Below, in pieces: positions 43,935 through 52,309 of a stretch of 64,000 nt of DNA. Positions within the stretch are counted from its first letter, which is position 1. Each line of letters begins with the position of its first letter. The notes beneath the pieces were generated by a model, which had not been told where the DNA came from, searched no databases, and saw only the letters and a program-made list of their open reading frames with translations. The DNA comes from DASWNP01 sp036399175 (lineage in GTDB: Bacteria; Acidobacteriota; Blastocatellia; Pyrinomonadales; Pyrinomonadaceae): NCBI GenBank assembly GCA_036399175.1, contig DASWNP010000046.1, positions 186,001-250,000 on the forward strand. The letters are read 5' to 3'. A program made the translations under genes and the position numbers.

Positions 43935-46802
43935 ATGGAGCGTGCTGAGCTGGCGGCGCGTCTCGTCGAAGCGGCGGACGAGGCGGAACGTGAAAGACTT
44001 TTGCGGGAGCATCCCGAATTGTCCGACGCCGCCCTCGCCTACGCGCTCAAAGACATCTGCTACGAATCCTGGAACAGCCGACCGGCGCGCGTCGCGGGCG
44101 CTTCCATTTCGCTCCGAAGGCTCGCCGATTTAACAGGCGACGCGGAAGTCGCCGCCCTCGATGCGTGGGTCGGCGGGATAGCCGCTCTGGTCGAAGGGCG
44201 GATGGAGCGCGCCGTCGCGCGTCTGGACGAGGCGCAGGCGCGCTTTCTCTCTCTCGGCAAACGGCACACGGCGGCGGCTACGCAGGTCAGCAAGCTCGTC
44301 GCGCTGGCGATGGTCGGGCGCTACGAAGAGGCCATCGAATGCGGTCTCAGGGCGCGCGAGGTCTTCGTCGAGCACGGCGATTTGCTCGCCGCCGGGCAGA
44401 TAGAGCACAACATCGGCAACCTCTACGGGCGGCGCGACCGCCACACCGAAGCCGAGCAGTTTCAGCTCGCCGCGCGCAGCCGCTACGAAGCCCTCGGCCA
44501 TGAGCAGCTTCTCGCTCAGATAGAAAACTGCCTCGCCATCACACACACCGTCCAGCACAAATTCCGCTCCGCCGAACAACTCTATCAACAGGCGCTCGCA
44601 CGCGCCGAAGCCTCTGGGCTCTCCGTCACGCAGGCCGAGATAGAGGCGAGCATGGGCAATCTCGCGCTCTTTCAGGGGCGTTACGACCGCGCGCTCGACT
44701 ACCTCGAACGCTCGCGCCGGAGGTATTCGACGCTCGGCATGCCGCATCAATCGGCCATCGCCGAACAGGAAATCGCCGACGCCTACCTTGAGCTGAACCT
44801 CGCGCCCGAAGCGGCGGCCATCTACGAACGCGTCACAGAGACTTTCGCCGCGCTCGGGATGCGCGCCGAACAGGCACGCGCTCTCGCCAGTCATGCCCGC
44901 GCCCGTCTCCTGCTCGGTCGCGGCGCTGAGGCGCACCGGCTGCTTGCGGAAGCGCGAACGCTCTACGCCGCCGAAGGCAACAGCGCGGGCGTCGCCCTCG
45001 TGACGCTCACCGAAGCGCAGCTTCACCTGGCCGAAGGAAATTATGCGGCAGCCTCGGAAGCCGCCGCGAGCGCCGACGCGCCGCTCGAAGCCGCAGGCAT
45101 CCGGCGACGCATGCTTCTGGCACGCTGGCTGCGCGGCGAGGCGGCGCGTGCGCTCGGCAGAAACGCCGAAGCACGCGCGCTGCTCGAAGCGACGCTTGAG
45201 GAAGCGACGCTTGAGGACGCCGAGACGCACTCGCAGCCGCAAGTCGCCGAGCGTTGTTATACCTCGCTCGGACTGCTCGCCGCGACGGAAGGAGACAGAC
45301 AGGTTGCCGAAGATTCTTTCCTCAGAGCCGTCGAGCTGACAGAGACTTTGCGCGCGCCCCTGCCTGCCGAAGAGTTTCGCACGGCCTTCTTCGCCGACAA
45401 GCTCACGCCTTACGACGAGCTGGTGCGCCTCTGCCTCTCCGATGAAAAGGGCGAACGTCTCGCGGAAGCCCTCGGCTACGTCGAGCGTGCGCGCTCGCGT
45501 GCGCTCGTCGAATTGATGGGCGGGGCTTTGAAGCCGCACGCGCAGCCGCGCGACGAGTTCGAGGCCAAGCTTCAGTCGCGTCTCGAAGAGTTGCGCGAAG
45601 AATTGAACTGGTTCTACAGCCGCATCAATCGCCCGCCGGTCGGCGAAGCGAAGCGCGGCGCTTCCGAGATGCGGACGCTGCATGAGGCCGTCAGCGAGCG
45701 CGAGCAGGCGACGCTTGAAATCATGCGTCAGCTTCAACATCGCGGCGGCGGCGGGAGAGAGGCGTCCGGCTTCGAGCTTGAAATGCTCGACCTCGAAGGT
45801 CTCAAACGCGACCTCGCAGACGACGGGGCGCTCGTCGAATACACGAGCCTCGACGGAGAACTTCTCGCCTTCGTCCTGACGGGCGAGAGCCTGGAAGTCG
45901 TGCGCGGCTTGGGGAGCGAGCGCGAGGTCGAAGCGGCTCTCGGCGGGCTTCGTTTTCAGCTCGACGCCCTGCGCTACGGAGCCGGGCGCATACGCAGACA
46001 CCTCCCCGCCCTCACCGCTCGCACCCAGAGGCATCTGCGGACGCTCTACGATTTGCTGCTCCGTCCGGTCGAGCCGCGCATCGGCGCGCGAAGGCTCGTC
46101 GTCGTCCCCCACAGGGCGCTTCATTACGTTCCCTTTCATGCGCTCGACGACGGGCAGGCTCACGTCGTCGAGCGCCGCGAGGTCTCCTACGCGCCGAGCG
46201 CAAACGTGCTCCGCCGATGCCTCGCGCGACCCGAAAACGCGTGGCAAAGCGCGCTTCTGGTCGGCGTCGCCGACGAGCAGACGCCGCGCGTGCGTGCCGA
46301 AATCGACGCCCTCGCGCCGCTCTTTCCGCGCGCCGTCACGCTCATCGACGAGCAGGCGACGCTCTCTGCCGTCAAAGAACGCGCCTCCGGCGTAGATGTC
46401 CTACACCTCGCCTGTCACGGGCAGTTTCGACCCGACAATCCGCTCTTCTCTTCTCTGCGCCTCGCCGGCGACTGGCTCACCGTCCGCGACGCCTCGACGC
46501 TCGATTTGCGCTCTGGGCTCGTCACCTTGAGCGCCTGCGAGACGGGCATGAGCGCCGTCGCGCCCGGCGACGAGCTGACCGGCCTCGCGCGCGGCTTCTT
46601 CTCGGCGGGCGCGACGACGCTCCTTTTGAGTCTCTGGACGGTGGACGACGAGGCCACCGCCCGGATGATGAGCGATTTCTACGAGCGCCTGCGCGCCGGA
46701 GAGCGCCCCGCCTCGGCGCTGCGCCGGGCACAGCTTCGACTTCTCGGCGAGCAGCCGCACCCCTTCTTCTGGTCTCCCTTCGTTCTCGTCGGGCGCTGGT
46801 AG
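43935..46802 (+). CDS. TPR-CHAT caspase-like protease
   Basis: 955 residues from the ATG at 43935, 10 nt after the anti-sigma stop. Residues about 80-480 are TPR helices (e.g. GQIEHNIGNLYGRRDRHTEA). The C-terminal CHAT domain (about 650-955) has the caspase-type dyad: His828 in LACHGQ and Cys868 in LSACETG, with TTLLLSLWTVDDEAT after it and the usual end HPFFWSPFVLVGRW. CHAT proteases are clan CD cysteine peptidases; known bacterial ones are effectors cutting specific partners. Co-transcription with the anti-sigma gene suggests a role in the same stress response; the substrate is unknown. Confidence 0.9.
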   Translation: MERAELAARLVEAADEAERERLLREHPELSDAALAYALKDICYESWNSRPARVAGASISLRRLADLTGDAEVAALDAWVGGIAALVEGRMERAVARLDEAQARFLSLGKRHTAAATQVSKLVALAMVGRYEEAIECGLRAREVFVEHGDLLAAGQIEHNIGNLYGRRDRHTEAEQFQLAARSRYEALGHEQLLAQIENCLAITHTVQHKFRSAEQLYQQALARAEASGLSVTQAEIEASMGNLALFQGRYDRALDYLERSRRRYSTLGMPHQSAIAEQEIADAYLELNLAPEAAAIYERVTETFAALGMRAEQARALASHARARLLLGRGAEAHRLLAEARTLYAAEGNSAGVALVTLTEAQLHLAEGNYAAASEAAASADAPLEAAGIRRRMLLARWLRGEAARALGRNAEARALLEATLEEATLEDAETHSQPQVAERCYTSLGLLAATEGDRQVAEDSFLRAVELTETLRAPLPAEEFRTAFFADKLTPYDELVRLCLSDEKGERLAEALGYVERARSRALVELMGGALKPHAQPRDEFEAKLQSRLEELREELNWFYSRINRPPVGEAKRGASEMRTLHEAVSEREQATLEIMRQLQHRGGGGREASGFELEMLDLEGLKRDLADDGALVEYTSLDGELLAFVLTGESLEVVRGLGSEREVEAALGGLRFQLDALRYGAGRIRRHLPALTARTQRHLRTLYDLLLRPVEPRIGARRLVVVPHRALHYVPFHALDDGQAHVVERREVSYAPSANVLRRCLARPENAWQSALLVGVADEQTPRVRAEIDALAPLFPRAVTLIDEQATLSAVKERASGVDVLHLACHGQFRPDNPLFSSLRLAGDWLTVRDASTLDLRSGLVTLSACETGMSAVAPGDELTGLARGFFSAGATTLLLSLWTVDDEATARMMSDFYERLRAGERPASALRRAQLRLLGEQPHPFFWSPFVLVGRW

Positions 46803-46907
46803 TTTTCGACCTAAAGAAATCGCACTGATTTCCAGCAACCAGCCGCCTTTGGCCTGCATCAAAGCTTTCCCCCGATTCGCGCCTACAGTTGAAAAAATTT
46901 TCCAACC

Positions 46908-46937
46908 ATGTATTTTAATCCGGCGAGCGCGCACTGT
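46908..46937 (+). promoter_or_regulatory. ECF-type promoter motif, copy 2 (subtilase)
   Basis: ATGTATTT (46908-46915), 15 nt, GCACTGT (46931-46937), preceded by an A/T tract (GAAAAAATTTT). It stands 114 nt before the subtilase start. Confidence 0.7.
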
Positions 46938-47051
46938 TTCTTCGGATAGAAGTATCTCCGGCTCAAATTACGAACGAGCCCGCCCGTTCGACCGTCAACG
47001 AAATTTATCGTGCCCGCTCGTCGCCCTTTTCCGTCGAAGGAATCTTAGAGA

Positions 47052-49502
47052 ATGCGCCGTCTCAACACGCTATCGCTGAGCCTTTTGGCGCTCGCCGTCC
47101 TGCTTTCGTCGTGGGCTGGCAGCGCTCCGGCTTCGGGGGTTACGGCGCGCGCCGAGTCGAGGAGCGACGAGTTCGTGGCGGGCGAGGTGGTGGTGAAGCT
47201 CGCGGACGCGGGCTCTCTGGCGAGCGTCGCCGCCGAGCACAGGCTCGCCGCCACGCCGCTCGACCAGTTCGGCTCGCGCCCCATCTATCGACTGCGAATC
47301 GGGGACGGCGCGAGCGTCGAGCAGAAGGTAGCGGCGCTCTTGACGGACGCGCGCGTCGTCTACGCCGAGCCGAACTACACGGCCACGCCGCCCGAGGGCG
47401 GCGGCTACTCATGGACAATCGGCTATTCGTGGACGATAGGCGAGGCGGCCTCCTACACGGCGCAGTGGTTTCCGTCGAAGATTAATCTGACACAGGCGCA
47501 GCAGGTCTCGCGCGGCGCGGGCGTCAAGGTCGCCGTGCTCGACACGGGCGTTGACGTTTCGCACCCGGCGCTCGCAGGGCGTCTCGTCGGCGGTTATGAT
47601 TTCGTCGATATGGACGATGACCCGAGCGAGGCGGGCGACCGCGAGCACGGCCCTTTCGGACACGGCACGCACGTCGCCGGTCTCATCGCGCTCGTCGCGC
47701 CCGATGCCAAAATCATGCCCCTGCGCGTGCTCGATGCGTCGGGCACGGGCAACGTCTGGGTGCTCGGCGAGGCGCTCGCCTACGCAGTTGACCCCGACGG
47801 CAACCCCGCCACCGACGACGGGGCAGATGTCATCAGCATGAGCCTCAGCACAAGGCGTCGCACGCGTCTGCTCTCGGACGAGATACTGAAAGCCTGCGGC
47901 GACGACGAGGGCGGCGCGGCGAATGGCGGCGCGGTAGTCGTCGCGGCGGCCGGCAACGGCAGCGGGACGATTGAGGAATACCCGGCTGCCGAAAATATCA
48001 ACGGGCTGCTCGCCGTCGCCGCCACCGATTCGAACGACAAGCTGGCCGACTTTTCGACACGCGGCTCATGGATTCGAGTGGCCGCGCCGGGCGTCAAGGT
48101 GACGAGCGCCGTGCCTTTCAATGCCTACGGTACATGGAGCGGCACGTCGATGGCTGCGCCGATTGCGGCGGGCGAAGCGGCGCTCCTGCGCGCGGCCTTC
48201 CCTTACCTCAGACCCGACAAGGTCGTCGCCCACATCGAGCGCACCTCGGCGCGCATCGAAGGCGAGATAGACGCGCGCATCGACGCGGGGCGCGCGCTGA
48301 CGACCACGCCCGAAGCGACGCCGACTCCCTCGCCGACTCCGACGCCTTCGCCGACACCTCTGCCCTCGCCGACGACGACGCCCCCGCTCCTGCCTCCGAC
48401 CGTGCAGTTCGCTTCCGCCAACTACACCGTCAACGAGAAGGCCGGAAGCATTGAGGTAACCGTCACGCGCACGGGCGACCTCTCGCGCGCCTCCTCCGTC
48501 ACCTACGGCACGACGAGCATCGTCGCCAGTGTGCGCAGCGACTTCTCCTACGCCAGCGGCGAGCTGCATTTCGCGCCCGGCGAGCAGGCGAAGACCTTCA
48601 GAATTTTCATCGTCGACGACGTCTACGTCGAGCCCACAGAGCGCGCCGGTCTTCAGCTCGCCAACCCGGTCAACGCGATTATCGGCACACCCCACGTCGA
48701 TTGGACTATCCAGAGCGACGACAGCGTCCAGCCCACGCCCGCGCAGAATCCAATCGACGACCCGGCCTTCTTCGTCCGCCAGCATTACATAGATTTCTTC
48801 AACCGCGAGCCCGACCCTTCGGGGCTCGCCTTCTGGACGAACCAGATAACCGAATGCGGCGCAAACGCCGATTGCATCGACCTGCGCCGGCAGAACGTCT
48901 CGGCGGCCTTCTTCCGCTCCACCGAGTTTCAGGAGACCGGCTTCTTCGTCTATCGCTTTAACCGGACGCTCCTGACCTACGGGCCGGGGCTCTGGGACAT
49001 CGTCTTCTTCCACGAAACACAGATGGTCGGGCGCGGCGTCATAGACGGCGAGCCCGGCTGGGAGCAGAGGCTCGAACAGAACAAGCAGGCTTACGCCGAA
49101 TACTTCGTCAACCTTCCGGTCTTCAGGACTGTCTATCCGACGACGATGAGCCCTGCCGAGTTCGTCGATGCCGTCAACGCCAAAGCCGGAGGCGTGCTCT
49201 CGACTGAAGAGCGCAACCATCTCGTCGCGGAGTTTGCCGCAGGGCGGATGACACGCTCGGGGGTCGTGCGCGCCGTCGCCGAAGACCCAGACCTCTTCCG
49301 CGCAGAGTACAATCAAGCCTTCGTCTATATGCAATATCTAGGCTATCTGCGCCGCAACGCGAACGCCGCGCCTGACAGGGATTTCACCGGCTACGACTTC
49401 TGGCTCAAGAAGCTCAACGACTTCGGCGGCAACTACATCACCGCCCAGATGATTAAAGCCTTCATTACCTCCGGCGAATATCGCCAACGCTTCGGCCCCT
49501 AA
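47052..49502 (+). CDS. Exported subtilisin-like protease with Calx-beta and DUF4214 modules
   Basis: 816 residues. Signal peptide (about 1-28), an inhibitor-like propeptide (about 40-110), then an S8 domain with Asp164 (VLDTGVD), His204 (GHGTHVAG), Asn302 (AAAGNGSG) and Ser366 (GTSMAAP), so it should be active. A Thr/Pro/Ser linker (about 415-445), a Calx-beta-like domain (about 450-545: VQFASANYTVNEKAGSIEVT) and a DUF4214 region (about 560-816: FFVRQHYIDFFNREPDPSGL) follow. The hexapeptide YSWTIG is duplicated in tandem near residue 119. It is preceded by the ECF-type motif and followed by a terminator, so it is a separate unit of the sigma/CHAT cluster. Confidence 0.92.
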   Translation: MRRLNTLSLSLLALAVLLSSWAGSAPASGVTARAESRSDEFVAGEVVVKLADAGSLASVAAEHRLAATPLDQFGSRPIYRLRIGDGASVEQKVAALLTDARVVYAEPNYTATPPEGGGYSWTIGYSWTIGEAASYTAQWFPSKINLTQAQQVSRGAGVKVAVLDTGVDVSHPALAGRLVGGYDFVDMDDDPSEAGDREHGPFGHGTHVAGLIALVAPDAKIMPLRVLDASGTGNVWVLGEALAYAVDPDGNPATDDGADVISMSLSTRRRTRLLSDEILKACGDDEGGAANGGAVVVAAAGNGSGTIEEYPAAENINGLLAVAATDSNDKLADFSTRGSWIRVAAPGVKVTSAVPFNAYGTWSGTSMAAPIAAGEAALLRAAFPYLRPDKVVAHIERTSARIEGEIDARIDAGRALTTTPEATPTPSPTPTPSPTPLPSPTTTPPLLPPTVQFASANYTVNEKAGSIEVTVTRTGDLSRASSVTYGTTSIVASVRSDFSYASGELHFAPGEQAKTFRIFIVDDVYVEPTERAGLQLANPVNAIIGTPHVDWTIQSDDSVQPTPAQNPIDDPAFFVRQHYIDFFNREPDPSGLAFWTNQITECGANADCIDLRRQNVSAAFFRSTEFQETGFFVYRFNRTLLTYGPGLWDIVFFHETQMVGRGVIDGEPGWEQRLEQNKQAYAEYFVNLPVFRTVYPTTMSPAEFVDAVNAKAGGVLSTEERNHLVAEFAAGRMTRSGVVRAVAEDPDLFRAEYNQAFVYMQYLGYLRRNANAAPDRDFTGYDFWLKKLNDFGGNYITAQMIKAFITSGEYRQRFGP

Positions 49503-49534
49503 AGGGGTGTGTCTCATCTTTAACCTGTTCGGGG

Positions 49535-49568
49535 GACGGCCAGCGCTCAAGCCTGGCCGTCCTTTTTC
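49535..49568 (+). terminator. Intrinsic terminator after the subtilase
   Basis: GGACGGCCAG (49535-49544) pairs with CTGGCCGTCC (49554-49563), 9-nt loop, followed by TTTTT. Confidence 0.85.
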
Positions 49569-49618
49569 GTCTCCGCCTTTCGTCCCGAGCGTTCGACGCT
49601 AAAAATTTCTACCCCGGA

Positions 49619-49648
49619 ATGTATTTCCTCGCACGCCAGCCGCACTGT
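49619..49648 (+). promoter_or_regulatory. ECF-type promoter motif, copy 3 (DUF4214 protein)
   Basis: ATGTATTT (49619-49626), 15 nt, GCACTGT (49642-49648), with an upstream A/T tract (AAAAATTT). It stands 80 nt before the next start codon. The spacer sequence differs from copies 1 and 2, so conservation is confined to the two boxes and the distance. Confidence 0.7.
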
Positions 49649-49728
49649 CGGACGGGTAGTCATCGAACGGCTGCCGCGACGCAGTTTCAGAAGCATTCTT
49701 GTCAGTCGTCAGGGGGAGAGGAAAAGTG

Positions 49729-51504
49729 ATGTCGAATTTCGTTTCGGGAATCTTTCGCAGTCTCGGTTGGCGCGCGGGCTCTGTGAGCCTCGCGCTGTTG
49801 CTCTTTATCTTCGCATTATCGACGCTCGGAGCGTCGGGCTCGTCGGCTCAGAGCACGTCGCCGAGTCCGACGCCTTCGCCCAACGCATCGCCTTCGCCCA
49901 ATGCTTCGCCGAGCCCGTCGCCTTCGCCCGTGGGCGGCGAAGTTGAAGTCGAAGCGGTGTTGACGGGCGCGGCCATCAACGGGATGACGCCGAGGGGCGA
50001 GGCCGATTATCACATCGAGGGCGGCGACCGCAGGTTCGAGGTCAAGGTTGAGAACGTCAATCTTCCTTCGGGCACGCAGTTGAACGTGCTGGTCGATAAC
50101 GTCAACGTGGGCACGTTGACGCTCAGCTCCCTGCGAGCCGAGTTGAGGCTCGACACGGACGACGGCCAGAGCGTGCCGCAGGTGCAGAGCCGCACGCGCG
50201 TCGTCATCACGACGCAGGCGGGCGGAACGGTCGTCGCCGGTGCGTTCGGAGAGTTTTCCGCGAACCCTTCGCCGAGTCCTTCACCCAATCCTTCGCCCTC
50301 GCCGAATCCGTCGCCGTCACCGAACCCTTCGCCAAATCCGTCGCCTTCGCCGACGCCTTCGGGCGGCACCGAGACGCGCGTCGAAGCATTGCTCGCGGGC
50401 GCGAGAGTGGGCGGGCTGACGCCGAAGGGCGAGGCGGAGTTTCGGCAGCGCGCCGACGGGCGACGCCAGCTCAGGGTCGAGGTCGAGAAGCTCAACGTGG
50501 CGGCCGGGACGAGACTGGGCGTCTTCGTCGATAACGTGAAGGTCGGAGAAATCCTTATCAACTCGCAGCTCGAAGGCGAGCTTGAGCTGAACACGAACGA
50601 CGGCGCTTTCGTGCCGCAGATTGTGAACGGCACGACGGTCGTCGTCGCCAATCAGGCGGGCGCAACCGTCGTCAGCGGCTCGTTCAATATCTCCTTCGTG
50701 CGCCCCGACGATAGCAGCAGTAGCAGCGGCGGCAGCAGCAGCAGCAGTGGCAGCAACGACATCGACGACGCGCAGTATTTCGTCCGCCAGCAATATAGAG
50801 ACTTCTTCGACCGCGAGCCGGACGATAGCGGCCTCAGCTTCTGGACGAACCAGATTACCGCCTGCGCCGCCGAAGACCGTCTCTGCATCGAAGGCCAGCG
50901 CGCCAACACCTCCGGCGCTTTCTTCCTCTCCATCGAGTTCCAGAACACGGGTTACCTGCTCTATCGCCTGCACAAAGCTTCGTTCGCACAGATGCCGCGT
51001 CGCGTCGGCTTCCTGATGGACATGCAGACGGTCGCGCAGGGCGTCGTCGTCAACGCGCCCGGCTGGCAGGAGAAGCTGGAGGCGAACAAGCGCGCCCTCA
51101 TCGAAGACTGGGTCAGTCGTCAGGCGTTCAGGAGCATCTTCGACTCGAAGACCGCCGAGCAGTTCGTCGATGCTCTCTTCGCCAACGCCGGTATCACGCC
51201 GACGCCAGAAGAGCGCGCGGCGCTGATTAACGGCCTCGCCTCCGGCGCTCAGACGCGCGCCGGCGTGCTCCGTCGGATTGCCGAAAACGAAGCTTTCTAC
51301 AAGAAGGAGTACAACCCGGCCTTCGTCCTCATGCAGTACTTCGGCTACCTGCACCGCAACCCGGACGAAGGGCGCGACAGCGACATGAGCGGCTTCAACT
51401 TCTGGCTGGGCAAGCTCAACAGTCACGGCGGCGACTTCCACAAGGCCGAGATGGTCAAAGCCTTCATCACCTCGGGCGAATATCGCGGTCGCTTCGAGTG
51501 GTAA
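49729..51504 (+). CDS. Exported DUF4214 protein with duplicated beta domain
   Basis: 591 residues. A signal/anchor (about 15-40: SVSLALLLFIFALSTLGASG) is followed by a Ser-Pro-rich linker, a beta domain (about 70-190), a second Ser-Pro-Asn linker, and a second copy of the same domain (about 225-345); compare VEAVLTGAAINGMTPRGEAD with VEALLAGARVGGLTPKGEAE. After a Ser/Gly linker comes a DUF4214 region (about 365-591) clearly homologous to the subtilase C-terminus (YFVRQQYRDFFDREPDDSGL). No catalytic motif. DUF4214 often sits on exported proteins; an anchoring role is inferred. It has its own ECF-type promoter motif. Confidence 0.85.
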   Translation: MSNFVSGIFRSLGWRAGSVSLALLLFIFALSTLGASGSSAQSTSPSPTPSPNASPSPNASPSPSPSPVGGEVEVEAVLTGAAINGMTPRGEADYHIEGGDRRFEVKVENVNLPSGTQLNVLVDNVNVGTLTLSSLRAELRLDTDDGQSVPQVQSRTRVVITTQAGGTVVAGAFGEFSANPSPSPSPNPSPSPNPSPSPNPSPNPSPSPTPSGGTETRVEALLAGARVGGLTPKGEAEFRQRADGRRQLRVEVEKLNVAAGTRLGVFVDNVKVGEILINSQLEGELELNTNDGAFVPQIVNGTTVVVANQAGATVVSGSFNISFVRPDDSSSSSGGSSSSSGSNDIDDAQYFVRQQYRDFFDREPDDSGLSFWTNQITACAAEDRLCIEGQRANTSGAFFLSIEFQNTGYLLYRLHKASFAQMPRRVGFLMDMQTVAQGVVVNAPGWQEKLEANKRALIEDWVSRQAFRSIFDSKTAEQFVDALFANAGITPTPEERAALINGLASGAQTRAGVLRRIAENEAFYKKEYNPAFVLMQYFGYLHRNPDEGRDSDMSGFNFWLGKLNSHGGDFHKAEMVKAFITSGEYRGRFEW

Positions 51505-52309
51505 CCGGGCGAGACTTTCGAGCTTCGAGACGATGTAGTTTGACGAGCGAGGGGAAGGGTTTTACGAGTTGTGCTGTCCGTGCACGTCTTCGGAGTCGAT
51601 GCGCGACGTTATCGACTCCGGGGGCTGGACGGCCTCGGCGGGTGCGGTCGGGCTAGGCCAGAGGGGAGAGCGAGCCCGGCTCAAGCCCGTTCAGGCTAAA
51701 GCGGCGCGGACAGCTCACGCGGATGAGGAGGCGGCGTCGGGGCTTGGGGTCGCCTCCTCATTCGAAAACTTTTGCCGCACGAGATTCACACGAGATTCCG
51801 GCGTCAACCGCTTCGGTCTTCGACCGTAGCGGAGACGAGAGAGATGAAGAGGACGCGGACGGAGCTTGCTCTCGCCGCGTCCTTTTTATCTTCTCCGCCC
51901 TCTGCCTCAAATGGCTTCTGCACCTTCCTCCGTCACCGCCTGCGCGAAATAGACTCTTGATTTCTGCCGCTTCTCTAGGTAGATTGTTCGAGGCAAGCGG
52001 AACTTGGTTTTTCCACAACCTCGCTGCTCCCATCGTCTCTAAGAGAAAGCTGACGCCCGAGAAGGTGCTCATCCATCAAAAAGAACGACGGACGCGCGGG
52101 TCGCACACGGCACGCAAGACGCGCCCACTCTCAAACAGACGCCTCCCCGCTCTTCTCTCTCAAACTCCGAAGCCACCGCACGCCCCGCACCGTCATCACA
52201 TTCAGACGCCTCCCAATCTTTCCGCCTCCGAGTCGCTCGCTCCGGCGGGAGGATGGGTTTCGGTCGTCTTTAGTTTTTTATCAACACCGTTTCGTTAGAC
52301 ACAGAAGAG
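51505..52309. other. 805-nt intergenic region with several inverted repeats
   Basis: No gene is convincing. Inverted repeats: CGGAGTCGAT/ATCGACTCCG (51591-51600/51611-51620) without T-run; TGAGGAGGCG/CGCCTCCTCA (51724-51733/51751-51760); and the terminator listed at 51850. From 51890 to 52300 the plus strand is C-rich, ending with an A/T-rich segment (TTTAGTTTTTTATCAAC) that probably holds the GH2 promoter. Confidence 0.5.
51850..51887 (+). terminator. Intrinsic terminator after the DUF4214 gene
   Basis: AGGACGCGG (51850-51858) pairs with CCGCGTCCT (51875-51883), loop 16 nt, followed by a T-run to 51887. Confidence 0.8.

Noticed and set aside
44130..46247. 705-codon open frame antisense to the CHAT gene
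   Set aside because: A shadow frame of high-GC coding DNA; no start signal or family pattern, while the plus strand encodes clear TPR and CHAT domains.
48066..49334. 422-codon antisense frame in the subtilase gene
   Set aside because: Same reasoning: the S8 catalytic motifs and DUF4214 on the plus strand account for the DNA.
51569..51829. 86-codon frame after the DUF4214 gene
   Set aside because: No start signal or similarity, and it runs through an inverted repeat; treated as intergenic.
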